A DNA stretch of 64,000 bases from Salinimicrobium soli (GCF_048323655.1 NZ_JBLUWW010000006.1:1-64000); one strand, 5' to 3'. Positions 15,589 to 25,136 are shown, counted from the stretch's first letter. The notes: generated by a model not told the origin, from the letters alone. Program-made: numbers and translations.

Positions 15589-18500
15589 TTAAAATGCTAG
15601 TTTGACACCAAACAGATAGCTCTTGGTACCTGGACTGTTGAAGTAGTCCATACCTTGTGCGTTTGTTGCCCCACCCAAGTTGGTTTCAGGATCAATTCCT
15701 GTATATGGAGTATCTATCCAAAGGTTTCTACCTGTGGCGTATACTTGCAGATTCTCAACTCCGTCAATCAAATTCGGGAAGTCGTAGCTAATTGTAATAT
15801 TTCTTAGCCTTACCCAATCAGCTGGTTCCATGGCAGCAACTGAAGGTCCACCTCCAAAGTTACTTCCCTGACCTGTAAACCAAGCCTGATCTTGAACTAC
15901 AGGAGTAACGTTTTCAACGCCTGTTGAAATTGGTTCTCCATTAGGACCAACTCTACCGTAAACACCGTCCATAACAACAATATTTTCAGCCGGAGTATTT
16001 TCGAAATCGATAGTACCAGCATCAGTATAAGTTACTTCTCTGTTTGCAGTTCTTTCATGAACACCGAAGTAATTCATCGCGAAAGCTGTTCCATTATACA
16101 TCATTCCTCCTTTTTTAATATCAATTAGGAATGACAGGGATGCATTACCGTAACTAATGTTGTTAGTAATGTTAGCAGTCCAATCAGGGTTAAAGTTTCC
16201 AATTGGTACCATTTCTCTTTCGTCAGCCATTGGATAACCATCTCTGTAGTTGTCTGTAGGATCATCATTGATAAGAACTCTACCTTGTTCATCGCGATAC
16301 CAGTCGAAACCAAAGATGCTACGATATTCAGCTCCAACTACGGCACGAACCTGTGGAACTGTAAAACCTCCAAGGAATACGTTATCTACTCCTTCTGCAA
16401 GTTCAGTAACAACGTTATCTAATTCGGTGTAGTTTGCAACTACACTCCAATTGAATTTATCCGTATTGATAAGGTCAGCTCTTAAGCTTACTTCAATACC
16501 TTCAGATTCCATACTTGCCGCGTTCAGGAATACAGAAGTAAACCCAGAAGATGCAGAAATTGGCACAGCCATTAAAAGGTCAGTGTTAACGTTCTTGAAG
16601 TAAGTAAAGTCAACACCCAATCTGTTGTCAAAGAAACGAAGATCAGTACCTACTTCCCAGGATTCCTGGTTCTCGTGAGTAAGATCTGGGTTACCCAATC
16701 CTGTACTTAACTGGAAACCTGTTTGTCCCTGATATGGGAAGTTAACTCCGGTTGTCCACCCGTCTCCAATAGTCGCAGCCACAAAGTTGTTGGTGGTTTG
16801 GTAAGGAGGAGCAATGTTCGCAGTACGCGCAGCAGAAGCACGAATTTTACCGAATGTAAGTACGTCGTTATTTCTTAACGCATCCAATTCAGTGAATACA
16901 AAGGAAGCACTGACAGATGGATAGAAAGCAGACTGATTTTGCTCTGGCATGGTAGTGGCCCAGTCGTTACGTCCTGTAAGTCCTAAGAAAAGCATATCCA
17001 TGTATGATAAACGCAGATCAGCAAAAACTGCCATTGTTCGGAAACTGCTTTCACCACTGCTGGTAGTATTATTACTTGAGTTGCTTAACTGATAAAAGTC
17101 AGGGATCTCAAGTCCTGTAGCATCTCCAAAAAGAGTTTTTGTAAAAGTGCTGTAAAGGTTATTACCCAATGTTAACTTCGCATTGAAGTCATCTGTGAAA
17201 TCATGATCAAAGTTGAACAACAAATCTGAGTTCACGATTGTGCTATACGCCATATATTCTCCGAGGTATCCTGTTGGCACTCCTCTGGATCCAATTTTAA
17301 ATTGGTCAAGGAACCTTCTGTTATACCAGTCAACACCACCGTTATAGTTGATGTTAAAGAAATCACTTACGTTCCAGTTGTAGTTTACATTACCTGTGAA
17401 ACGGTTAACATCTTCATCAAATGAAATGTTATTAGCTACCCAGTATGGGTTATCATATCCACCACCATTACGGTAGTTTCTTTGAGTGCCATCAGGGAAT
17501 TCATAGCCTGCACTGTTATCAAAGGTAGATGCGGTTCGAAGCAGACCTAACATAATACCGGAAACGTTAGAACCTTTTTGCAGGTTGTTTGCTCTTGAGT
17601 TGGTATAGGCCATATCTGCACCCAGGGTCATATCATCAGAAATGCTTGTAGATGCATTCAAACGCAGAGTTGTTCTTCCGTAAGTGTCATTTGGCATAAT
17701 ACCTTCCTGATCCAGGTTGGAAAGAGAGAAGAAGTAATTTCCTTGCTCAGTTCCGTTGGCAATACTGAACCTGTTATTGGTTGTGATACCGGTTTGGAAG
17801 AAATCGTAAGGATCATAATATTGTGCAGCGGGCCCATCGTTAGTGGCAGCAGGCACAAGACGCCCTCTAGGATCCCATTTGTAATCCGGATCTCCATCAT
17901 AAACTAAAGATGAAATTCTTGGACCCCAGGAGAAAGCGCTTCCGCTAACCCAATTGCCATTTACTCCCTGTGCAAATTGTTTCTGTCTTCCAGGTAGTTG
18001 TGATACTTCATCAAAAGCTACAGAAGAATGGAATTCAATTCTTCTTTGAGTAAGGTTCTTACCGCTTTTAGTAGTAATGATGATCGCACCGTTTGCTGCA
18101 CGCACTCCGTAAAGAGCTGTAGCGGCACCACCTTTAAGTACAGACATAGACTCGATATCGTCTGGGTTGATATCAATGGTACGGCTGGAAGTGTTAACAC
18201 CACCAACACCACTGTTACCACCACCTGAGGCGATAGGCATACCGTTTACTACGAAAAGTGGTTGGTTGTTCCCTGTAATAGAGGAAGATCCACGAATGGT
18301 AATAAAGGTAGATGCTCCTGCTTCACCAGAAGAACTTACAATTTGTACACCTGAGGTTTCACCGGCAAGGGAGTTTACAATGTCGGCATTCGGTTTGTTG
18401 CTGATCTCTTCAGAACCAACCGTCTGGACATTGTATCCAAGTTCCTTTTCATCCCTGGAAATACCTACAGCTGTAATTACAACTTCTTCAAGTTGTGCTG

Positions 18501-18801
18501 CATCTTCCTGCATTACAACATCAATACGGGTAATGTCACCTACACCGTATTCTGCTGTTTTCAATCCGATATAAGAAAATACAAGTACGTCTCCACGAGT
18601 TGCTTCGATCGCATAGTTTCCATCAAAATCGGTTTGAACACCCGTTGTTGTTCCCTTGATGAGTACGTTTACTCCCGGGAGGGGCATTCCATTTGCGTCG
18701 GTGACGGTACCACTAATGGTCCTTCCTACGTCTTGTGCAAAAGTGATTTGCACAATCAACGCTAGCATGAGCGTTAAAATTCTACTAAACTTTGTTTTCA
18801 T
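15589..18801 (-). CDS. SusC/RagA family TonB-dependent outer membrane transporter
   Basis: 1070 residues. Signal peptide ending ALIVQITFAQ, then a carboxypeptidase-D-regulatory-like domain (GRTISGTVTDANGMPLPGVN, residues 26-100), a TonB-box-like EEVVITAVG near residue 105, the plug domain (IRGSSSITGNNQPLFVVNG), and a long 22-strand barrel ending in SYLFGVKLAF with a terminal Phe. It imports an oligomeric nutrient across the outer membrane using TonB energy, with SusD as lid. The carboxypeptidase-like domain without an extra signalling domain suggests control by something other than an anti-sigma factor bound to this protein. No clear promoter was found in the 500-bp gap upstream. Confidence 0.95.
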   Translation of the reverse strand: MKTKFSRILTLMLALIVQITFAQDVGRTISGTVTDANGMPLPGVNVLIKGTTTGVQTDFDGNYAIEATRGDVLVFSYIGLKTAEYGVGDITRIDVVMQEDAAQLEEVVITAVGISRDEKELGYNVQTVGSEEISNKPNADIVNSLAGETSGVQIVSSSGEAGASTFITIRGSSSITGNNQPLFVVNGMPIASGGGNSGVGGVNTSSRTIDINPDDIESMSVLKGGAATALYGVRAANGAIIITTKSGKNLTQRRIEFHSSVAFDEVSQLPGRQKQFAQGVNGNWVSGSAFSWGPRISSLVYDGDPDYKWDPRGRLVPAATNDGPAAQYYDPYDFFQTGITTNNRFSIANGTEQGNYFFSLSNLDQEGIMPNDTYGRTTLRLNASTSISDDMTLGADMAYTNSRANNLQKGSNVSGIMLGLLRTASTFDNSAGYEFPDGTQRNYRNGGGYDNPYWVANNISFDEDVNRFTGNVNYNWNVSDFFNINYNGGVDWYNRRFLDQFKIGSRGVPTGYLGEYMAYSTIVNSDLLFNFDHDFTDDFNAKLTLGNNLYSTFTKTLFGDATGLEIPDFYQLSNSSNNTTSSGESSFRTMAVFADLRLSYMDMLFLGLTGRNDWATTMPEQNQSAFYPSVSASFVFTELDALRNNDVLTFGKIRASAARTANIAPPYQTTNNFVAATIGDGWTTGVNFPYQGQTGFQLSTGLGNPDLTHENQESWEVGTDLRFFDNRLGVDFTYFKNVNTDLLMAVPISASSGFTSVFLNAASMESEGIEVSLRADLINTDKFNWSVVANYTELDNVVTELAEGVDNVFLGGFTVPQVRAVVGAEYRSIFGFDWYRDEQGRVLINDDPTDNYRDGYPMADEREMVPIGNFNPDWTANITNNISYGNASLSFLIDIKKGGMMYNGTAFAMNYFGVHERTANREVTYTDAGTIDFENTPAENIVVMDGVYGRVGPNGEPISTGVENVTPVVQDQAWFTGQGSNFGGGPSVAAMEPADWVRLRNITISYDFPNLIDGVENLQVYATGRNLWIDTPYTGIDPETNLGGATNAQGMDYFNSPGTKSYLFGVKLAF

Positions 18802-19217
18802 TTTAATGATTTGTTTGAATTAGCCAGTGCCAAAAATGGCAATTAAATGTTAACTGGGCAACTTTTTTCATCTAAAACTTCAGTTACCTAATTAATTGAT
18901 TTTAATTTTTAAGGTTTTGTTAACAAAATTGCGTTTTTATTGTTTTATATGGAAAAGTGATTGAATGTATTGTGATTCTTTTAAAAGATGATTATTGTCA
19001 TTTTTTAATTGAACGGGTTGCTTTTGAAAATGGAGTTGTTTCAAACAATGAATGGAGGTGTGGGGGATACTCTATCTTATAAAGATAGTTTTTGGTAAAG
19101 TGATGTGGAGAGGGTGTAAAAAAGAATTAATATGGGATTTTACAGGTCTATATTATATGTATTTAAAAGCTTAATTTTTTTTCAAATCAAAGGCAACTGA
19201 AAATTAATGAATTAAGA
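18802..19217. other. AT-rich divergent gap between susC and the ribosomal cluster
   Basis: 416 bases without a credible gene. It must hold the susC promoter, which I could not identify. A seven-base hairpin CTATCTT/AAGATAG (19072-19088) followed by TTTTT resembles a rightward terminator, but no rightward gene precedes it. Confidence 0.6.
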
Positions 19218-19248
19218 TTTGAATAATTGGGTTTTATTTCTACCTTTG
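19218..19248 (+). promoter_or_regulatory. Strong promoter of the ribosomal protein cluster (TTTG-N19-TACCTTTG)
   Basis: TTTG at 19218-19221, 19 nt, TACCTTTG at 19241-19248: a perfect match to the Bacteroidota primary sigma consensus at optimal spacing. The predicted start site is near 19252, leaving a leader of about 50 nt that begins with the short stem CCTTT/AAAGG. Confidence 0.8.
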
Positions 19249-19302
19249 CAGACCTTTTAAAAAAGGGAATAATTAAAACAAATAATTAGTGTAAAAGAAA
19301 TT

Positions 19303-19677
19303 ATGCCAACAATTTCACAATTAGTACGAAAAGGAAGAGCCACAATTACCAAGAAGAGTAAATCGGCTGCTTTGGATTCGTGCCCTCAAAGACGAGGAGT
19401 TTGTACACGTGTTTACACCACTACCCCTAAGAAACCTAACTCTGCAATGCGTAAAGTTGCAAGGGTAAGATTGACTAACGGGAAAGAGGTGAACGCGTAC
19501 ATTCCTGGTGAGGGGCACAACTTGCAAGAGCACTCGATAGTATTGGTTAGAGGCGGAAGAGTTAAAGATTTGCCTGGGGTTAGGTATCATATTGTTCGGG
19601 GCGCCCTTGACACCGCTGGTGTTGAAGGAAGAACGCAAAGACGATCAAAGTATGGTGCAAAAAGACCTAAGAAGTAA
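19303..19677 (+). CDS. rpsL: 30S ribosomal protein S12
   Basis: 124 residues, the normal length. S12 lines the decoding centre of the small subunit and monitors codon-anticodon fit. Visible signatures are TTPKKPNSAMRKVARVRLT and GGRVKDLPGVRYHIVRG. The lysines in KKPNS and in RVKDLPG, where streptomycin-resistance substitutions arise in other bacteria, are the wild-type residues. First gene of the str-S10-spc-alpha cluster, read from the promoter at 19218-19248. Confidence 0.98.
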   Translation: MPTISQLVRKGRATITKKSKSAALDSCPQRRGVCTRVYTTTPKKPNSAMRKVARVRLTNGKEVNAYIPGEGHNLQEHSIVLVRGGRVKDLPGVRYHIVRGALDTAGVEGRTQRRSKYGAKRPKK

Positions 19678-19700
19678 TTAAAAACTTTTAATGTAAAGAA

Positions 19701-20177
19701 ATGAGAAAAAGACAGGCGAAAAAAAGGCCACTTTTACCAGATCCAAAATTTAATGATCAGTTAGTAACGCGTTTTGTTAACATGATGATGTGGGATGGTA
19801 AGAAATCTGTTGCCTTTAAAGTATTCTACGATGCTATTGCAATTGTAGAAGAAAAGAAACAGGATGATGAAAAAACTGCCCTTGAGCTTTGGAAAGATGC
19901 TCTTTCTAATGTTATGCCGCACGTAGAAGTACGTAGCCGTAGAGTAGGGGGTGCTACTTTTCAAATCCCAATGCAAATTAGACCAGATCGTAAAGTATCA
20001 ACCGCAATGAAGTGGTTGATTAGTTATGCTCGTAAGCGTAATGAGAAATCAATGGCCCAAAAGTTAGCTGCTGAAGTTTTAGCTGCAGCTAAAGAAGAAG
20101 GAGCGGCTGTGAAGAAGAGGGTTGATACCCACAAGATGGCTGAAGCGAACAAAGCATTCTCTCACTTTAGATTCTAG
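19701..20177 (+). CDS. rpsG: 30S ribosomal protein S7
   Basis: 158 residues. S7 nucleates folding of the 3' domain of 16S rRNA and lies at the exit site for tRNA. The N-terminus MRKRQAKKRPLLPDPKFNDQ and the segment VEVRSRRVGGATFQIPMQI are diagnostic. In E. coli S7 is the repressor of the str operon; no equivalent structure is obvious in the 23-nt gap after rpsL. Confidence 0.98.
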   Translation: MRKRQAKKRPLLPDPKFNDQLVTRFVNMMMWDGKKSVAFKVFYDAIAIVEEKKQDDEKTALELWKDALSNVMPHVEVRSRRVGGATFQIPMQIRPDRKVSTAMKWLISYARKRNEKSMAQKLAAEVLAAAKEEGAAVKKRVDTHKMAEANKAFSHFRF

Positions 20178-20180
20178 AAA

Positions 20181-22289
20181 ATGGCACAAAGAGATTTAAA
20201 ATTTACCAGAAATATTGGAATTGCCGCGCATATTGATGCCGGTAAAACGACGACGACAGAGCGAATCCTTTTCTATACGGGAATCAGTCATAAGATTGGT
20301 GAGGTTCACGATGGTGCTGCGACTATGGACTGGATGGAGCAGGAGCAGGAGCGTGGTATTACCATTACTTCAGCTGCAACTCACTGTACCTGGAATTATC
20401 GCGATCAGGAATATACCGTAAATATTATTGATACTCCCGGACACGTTGACTTTACTGTAGAGGTAGAGCGTTCATTGCGTGTACTTGACGGGATGGTAGC
20501 TTTGTTTAGTGCAGTTGACGGGGTTGAGCCTCAGTCTGAAACTGTATGGAGACAAGCTGATAAATATAGAGTTCCCCGTTTAGGATTTGTAAATAAAATG
20601 GACCGTCAGGGTGCTGACTTCTTTAACGTGTGTAACCAGGTTAGAGAAATGTTGGGAGGTAACCCGGTGCCGTTACAAATTCCAATTGGAGACGAAATTG
20701 ATTTCAAAGGTGTGGTTGATCTTATTTCCAAAAAAGCAATTGTTTGGAATGAGGAAGACTTCGGAATGACCTATGATACAATTGAAATTCCTGCGGAACT
20801 TGAAGAAGATGTAAATAAATATAGAGCTCAGTTGGTTGAAGCCGTTGCTGAATATGACGAAGCTCTTATGGAGAAATTCTTCGAAGATGAGAACTCCATT
20901 ACTGAAGACGAAATTATTGCTGCGCTAAGAGCTGCAACAATTGATATGTCTATCATCCCAATGATGTGTGGATCTGCGTTCAAGAACAAAGGTGTACAGG
21001 CAATGTTGGATGCGGTAATGAGATACCTTCCATCTCCGGTTGACGTAGAAGCTATTGTTGGGGTTAACCCTGATACTGAAAAAGAAGAAAGCCGTAAACC
21101 AAACGTTGATTCTCCTTTCTCAGCTTTGGCATTTAAGATCGCTACAGATCCTTTCGTAGGACGTTTGGCTTTCTTTAGAGTTTACTCCGGTACACTTGAC
21201 GCTGGATCATACGTATTGAATAACCGTTCTGGAAAGAAAGAACGTATTTCACGTATCTATCAAATGCATGCTAACAAACAACAGCCTATCGATAGTATTG
21301 AGGCTGGTGATATTGGAGCAGCTGTTGGTTTTAAAGATATTAAGACTGGTGATACGCTAACTTCAGAGAAACACCCTATTGTTCTTGAATCAATGTCATT
21401 CCCTGATCCTGTGATCGGTATTTCTGTTGAGCCAAAAACAAAGGCAGATGTGGATAAAATGGGTATGGCTTTAGCTAAACTGGCTGAAGAGGATCCAACT
21501 TTCCAGGTTAAAACTGATGAGGCTTCAGGTCAAACAATTATCTCGGGAATGGGTGAGCTTCACCTTGAGATCCTTGTGGATCGTTTGAAGAGAGAATTTA
21601 AAGTGGAAGTTAACCAGGGTCAGCCTCAGGTTGAGTATAAAGAAGCAGTTACCAGATCAACAGATCACAGAGAGGTTTACAAAAAGCAATCTGGTGGACG
21701 TGGTAAATTTGGTGATATCGTATTCAAATTAGGACCTGTAGATGAAGATTTCAAAGGACCTGGACTTCAGTTCGTGGATGAGATCAAAGGTGGTCGTATT
21801 CCTAAGGAATTTATTCCTTCTGTAGAAAAAGGTTTCAGAGAGGCAATGAAAAATGGACCTCTTGCAGGATTTACAATGGATACACTGAAAGTAAATCTTG
21901 TTGACGGATCTTTCCACCCTGTGGATTCTGATCAGCTTTCTTTCGAATTGGCTGCAAAAATGGGATATAAAGAAGCTGCTAAAAAAGCAGGTGCTGTTAT
22001 CCTTGAGCCAATCATGAAAGTTGAAGTGGTTACTCCTGAAGAGAACATGGGTGATATAGTAGGAGATTTGAACAGACGTCGTGGACAGGTGAACAACATG
22101 TCAGACAGATCTGGAGCTAAAGTTATTAAGGCTGAAGTGCCACTTTCTGAAATGTTCGGTTACGTTACAACACTTCGTACCCTTTCATCTGGACGTGCAA
22201 CCTCTACTATGGAATTTTCTCACTATGCTGAAACTCCTTCTAATGTTTCAGAAGAAGTAATTAAAGCAGCAAAAGGAGCTAACGATTAA
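20181..22289 (+). CDS. fusA: Translation elongation factor G
   Basis: 702 residues. The GTPase that drives translocation of tRNA and mRNA and, with RRF, ribosome recycling. G1 AHIDAGKTT at 16-24, G3 DTPGHVDF at 84-91, G4 NKMD at 138-141, then domain II, III and the domain IV tip (GGRGKFGDI region and LNRRRGQV). The ribosome-coupled catalytic His in DTPGH is present. It starts three bases after rpsG. As usual in this phylum tuf does not follow; rpsJ comes next. Confidence 0.98.
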   Translation: MAQRDLKFTRNIGIAAHIDAGKTTTTERILFYTGISHKIGEVHDGAATMDWMEQEQERGITITSAATHCTWNYRDQEYTVNIIDTPGHVDFTVEVERSLRVLDGMVALFSAVDGVEPQSETVWRQADKYRVPRLGFVNKMDRQGADFFNVCNQVREMLGGNPVPLQIPIGDEIDFKGVVDLISKKAIVWNEEDFGMTYDTIEIPAELEEDVNKYRAQLVEAVAEYDEALMEKFFEDENSITEDEIIAALRAATIDMSIIPMMCGSAFKNKGVQAMLDAVMRYLPSPVDVEAIVGVNPDTEKEESRKPNVDSPFSALAFKIATDPFVGRLAFFRVYSGTLDAGSYVLNNRSGKKERISRIYQMHANKQQPIDSIEAGDIGAAVGFKDIKTGDTLTSEKHPIVLESMSFPDPVIGISVEPKTKADVDKMGMALAKLAEEDPTFQVKTDEASGQTIISGMGELHLEILVDRLKREFKVEVNQGQPQVEYKEAVTRSTDHREVYKKQSGGRGKFGDIVFKLGPVDEDFKGPGLQFVDEIKGGRIPKEFIPSVEKGFREAMKNGPLAGFTMDTLKVNLVDGSFHPVDSDQLSFELAAKMGYKEAAKKAGAVILEPIMKVEVVTPEENMGDIVGDLNRRRGQVNNMSDRSGAKVIKAEVPLSEMFGYVTTLRTLSSGRATSTMEFSHYAETPSNVSEEVIKAAKGAND

Positions 22290-22300
22290 TTATCAGGAAA

Positions 22301-22606
22301 ATGAGTCAAAAAATCAGAATAAAACTAAAATCTTACGATCATAACCTGGTAGATAAATCTGCCGAGAAAATCGTAAAAACCGTAAAAAGTACGGGTGCTG
22401 TGGTAACTGGTCCAATTCCATTGCCAACACACAAGAAGATCTTTACTGTATTGCGTTCTCCACACGTGAACAAGAAGTCAAGAGAACAATTTCAATTAAG
22501 CTCTTACAAGAGGTTACTTGATATTTACAGTTCATCTTCTAAAACTATTGATGCCTTGATGAAGCTTGAATTGCCAAGTGGAGTGGAGGTAGAGATTAAA
22601 GTGTGA
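22301..22606 (+). CDS. rpsJ: 30S ribosomal protein S10
   Basis: 101 residues. S10 (NusE) is a head protein of the small subunit and also a partner of NusB/NusG in antitermination. Signatures: KIRIKLKSYDHNLVDKSAEK, GPIPLPTHKKIFTVLRSPHV and ELPSGVEVEIKV. It follows fusA by 11 nt; the next gene, rplC, is separated by an unusually long 150-nt structured gap. Confidence 0.98.
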   Translation: MSQKIRIKLKSYDHNLVDKSAEKIVKTVKSTGAVVTGPIPLPTHKKIFTVLRSPHVNKKSREQFQLSSYKRLLDIYSSSSKTIDALMKLELPSGVEVEIKV

Positions 22607-22756
22607 TGAAGCACTTGGTCGCGAACAGGTTTCGAGGCCTATAACATGTCCCGAGCAGTTGGCAAGGGAAAAACGGAGAAAAATACATTCAGGATTGGAA
22701 GTGTTTTTCAATCCTGAATATTTTTAAATAAATAATTTAATAACTAATAATTAATT
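22607..22756 (+). promoter_or_regulatory. Structured rpsJ-rplC intercistronic region with strong hairpin
   Basis: A perfect 11-bp stem ATTCAGGATTG (22687-22697) / CAATCCTGAAT (22709-22719), extendable by three pairs in the loop, is followed by ATTTTTAAAT. Upstream lies a GC-richer segment (22612-22676) that looks structured. No -7 box is seen, so this is likely an attenuator or a ribosomal-protein binding site within one transcript. A partial terminator is the alternative. Confidence 0.55.
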
Positions 22757-23368
22757 ATGTCTGGGTTAATAGGAAAAAAGATTGGCATGACCAGCATTTT
22801 TGACGAGAACGGAAAGAACATTCCTTGTACCGTTATTGAAGCAGGACCATGTGTAATTACCCAAGTCAGAACCGAGGAGGTTGACGGGTACGAAGCTCTT
22901 CAACTTGGTTTCGATGACAAAAAGACTGCTAATAAGGCTGCCGAAGGGCACGCTAAAAAAGCCGGAGCCGCAGCAATGCGCAAAGTCGTTGAATTCAAGG
23001 GATTTGAAGGAGAGCACAAATTAGGTGATACCATTACCGTTGAGCATTTTACTGAAGGCGAATTTGTAGACGTTTCCGGTATTTCAAAAGGTAAAGGTTT
23101 TCAAGGTGTTGTAAAGCGTCACGGCTTTGGTGGAGTTGGTCAAGCGACTCACGGTCAGCACAACCGATTAAGAGCTCCTGGTTCTATTGGTGCTGCATCC
23201 TATCCTGCAAGGGTATTTAAAGGAATGCGTATGGCCGGTAGAATGGGTGGTGAAAAAGTAAAAGTAGAAAACCTGAGAGTTTTAAAAGTGGTTGCTGAAA
23301 AGAACCTTCTTGTAGTTAAAGGAGCAGTTCCAGGTCACAAAAACTCTTACGTAATCATTCAGAAGTAA
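22757..23368 (+). CDS. rplC: 50S ribosomal protein L3
   Basis: 203 residues. An early-assembly large-subunit protein whose loop reaches towards the peptidyl transferase centre. Signatures: GLIGKKIGMTSIFDENGKN at the N-terminus and GFGGVGQATHGQHNRLRAPG in the central extension. Its stop codon shares one base with the start of rplD. Confidence 0.98.
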   Translation: MSGLIGKKIGMTSIFDENGKNIPCTVIEAGPCVITQVRTEEVDGYEALQLGFDDKKTANKAAEGHAKKAGAAAMRKVVEFKGFEGEHKLGDTITVEHFTEGEFVDVSGISKGKGFQGVVKRHGFGGVGQATHGQHNRLRAPGSIGAASYPARVFKGMRMAGRMGGEKVKVENLRVLKVVAEKNLLVVKGAVPGHKNSYVIIQK

Positions 23369-23997
23369 TGGAAGTAGCAGTTTTAGACATTAAAGGAAAA
23401 GAAACAGGGAGAAAGGCAAACCTTTCTGATGCTGTTTTTGCAATAGAGCCTAATAACCACGCTGTTTATCTTGATGTGAAGCAATACCTGGCAAATCAAC
23501 GTCAGGGAACGCATAAAGCAAAAGAACGTGCTGAGATCGCAGGTTCTACCCGTAAGATCAAAAAACAAAAAGGTACTGGTACTGCACGTGCAGGAAGTAT
23601 CAAATCTCCTGTTTTTAAAGGAGGAGGTCGCGTTTTTGGACCACGTCCAAGAAATTACGGTTTCAAGTTGAACAAAAACCTGAAGAGATTGGCAAGAAAA
23701 TCTGCCCTTTCTATGAAGGTAAATGATAACTCTGTTATCGTGGTTGAAGATTTTTCATTTGATACTCCAAAGACCAAAAATTTCATTGATGTATTGAAAG
23801 CCTTGGGGTTAGAAGGGAAAAAATCTTTGGTAGTGTTGGGTGACTCAAATAAAAACGTATATTTGTCGTCACGCAATTTAAAGGCCTCTGAAGTTGTAAG
23901 TGCCTCAGAATTAAGCACTTACAAAATTTTAAACGCAAATAATATTGTGTTTTTAGAGGGGTCTCTAGAAGGAATTGAGTCGAATTTAAGTAAATAA
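23368..23997 (+). CDS. rplD: 50S ribosomal protein L4
   Basis: 209 residues. L4 lines the nascent-peptide exit tunnel; its extended loop is recognisable as KKQKGTGTARAGSIKSPVFK and GGGRVFGPRPRNYGFKLN. In E. coli L4 represses its own operon by attenuation upstream of rpsJ; here the only strong hairpin is between rpsJ and rplC. The start codon overlaps the rplC stop (TAATG). Confidence 0.98.
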   Translation: MEVAVLDIKGKETGRKANLSDAVFAIEPNNHAVYLDVKQYLANQRQGTHKAKERAEIAGSTRKIKKQKGTGTARAGSIKSPVFKGGGRVFGPRPRNYGFKLNKNLKRLARKSALSMKVNDNSVIVVEDFSFDTPKTKNFIDVLKALGLEGKKSLVVLGDSNKNVYLSSRNLKASEVVSASELSTYKILNANNIVFLEGSLEGIESNLSK

Positions 23998-24002
23998 GCA
24001 TT

Positions 24003-24293
24003 ATGAGTATCTTAATAAAACCTATTATTACAGAGAAAGCCACAGCAGATAGCGAGCTTAATAATAAGTATGCTTTTGTGGTTGATAATAAGGCGAATAA
24101 GATTGAAATAAAAGACGCAGTTGAGTCTGCTTATGGTGTTTCAGTTACTAAAGTTCGTACTATTAATGTCCGCCCAGACAGAAAGACCCGTTACACAAAG
24201 ACGGGTGTGGTCACTGGTAAAACTAGTGCCTTTAAAAAGGCCTTAGTACAGGTGGCGGAAGGTGAAACTATTGATTTGTATAGTAATCTCTAA
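24003..24293 (+). CDS. rplW: 50S ribosomal protein L23
   Basis: 96 residues. L23 sits at the tunnel exit and docks trigger factor and the signal recognition particle. Signatures: ILIKPIITEKATADSELNNK and VTKVRTINVRPDRKTRYTKT, followed by the lysine-rich AFKKALVQVAEGETIDL. Five bases after rplD. Confidence 0.97.
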   Translation: MSILIKPIITEKATADSELNNKYAFVVDNKANKIEIKDAVESAYGVSVTKVRTINVRPDRKTRYTKTGVVTGKTSAFKKALVQVAEGETIDLYSNL

Positions 24294-24302
24294 GATTAGA
24301 AA

Positions 24303-25130
24303 ATGTCAGTTAGAAAATTAAAACCAATCACCCCTGGTCAGCGATTTAGAGTAGTAAACGGATTTGACGCGATTACTACTGATAAGCCGGAGAAAAGTTT
24401 ATTAGCTCCGAACAAAAGATCAGGTGGTAGAAACAGTCAGGGAAAAATGACCATGCGCTATATTGGTGGTGGTCATAAAAAGCGTTACAGGATCATCGAT
24501 TTTAAAAGAGACAAGCACGGGATTCCGGCTACTGTCGCTACTATCGAGTATGATCCAAACAGAACGGCTTTTATCGCTTTATTGAATTATCAAGACGGTG
24601 AAAAACGATATATTATTGCTCAAAATGGACTTCAGGTTGGGCAAAATGTAGTATCTACAGCTGATGCTGGTGCTCCTGAAATAGGAAACGCTATGCCATT
24701 GGCTAATATTCCATTAGGTACTATCATTTCTTGTATTGAGCTTAGACCTCACCAGGGAGCTGTTATGGCTCGTAGTGCAGGTGCTTTTGCTCAATTAATG
24801 GCAAGAGAGGGAAAATACGCTACCATCAAATTACCTTCCGGAGAGATCAGGAGAGTACTGGCGACCTGTATGGCAACTATTGGTGCTGTTTCAAACAGTG
24901 ATCATCAATTGCTTGTATCAGGTAAAGCTGGTAGAAAGAGATGGTTGGGTAGAAGACCAAGAACAAGACCGGTTGTAATGAACCCAGTAGATCACCCAAT
25001 GGGTGGTGGTGAAGGTCGTGCTTCTGGAGGTCACCCACGTTCTAGAAAGGGAATCCCTGCAAAAGGATACAGAACCCGTTCTAAGACGAAAGCGAGTAAT
25101 AAATATATTGTAGAACGTAGAAAGAAATAA
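24303..25130 (+). CDS. rplB: 50S ribosomal protein L2
   Basis: 275 residues. L2 is needed for subunit association and for an active peptidyl transferase centre. Signatures: RNSQGKMTMRYIGGGHKKRY and the C-terminal NPVDHPMGGGEGRASGGHPR with the conserved histidine. The C-terminus is the usual basic tail. Nine bases after rplW. Confidence 0.98.
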   Translation: MSVRKLKPITPGQRFRVVNGFDAITTDKPEKSLLAPNKRSGGRNSQGKMTMRYIGGGHKKRYRIIDFKRDKHGIPATVATIEYDPNRTAFIALLNYQDGEKRYIIAQNGLQVGQNVVSTADAGAPEIGNAMPLANIPLGTIISCIELRPHQGAVMARSAGAFAQLMAREGKYATIKLPSGEIRRVLATCMATIGAVSNSDHQLLVSGKAGRKRWLGRRPRTRPVVMNPVDHPMGGGEGRASGGHPRSRKGIPAKGYRTRSKTKASNKYIVERRKK

Positions 25131-25136
25131 TAAGAT

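Noticed and set aside
18167..18574. 135-codon plus-strand open frame opposite the start of susC
   Set aside because: Antisense shadow of the conserved plug region; no signal, promoter or homology.
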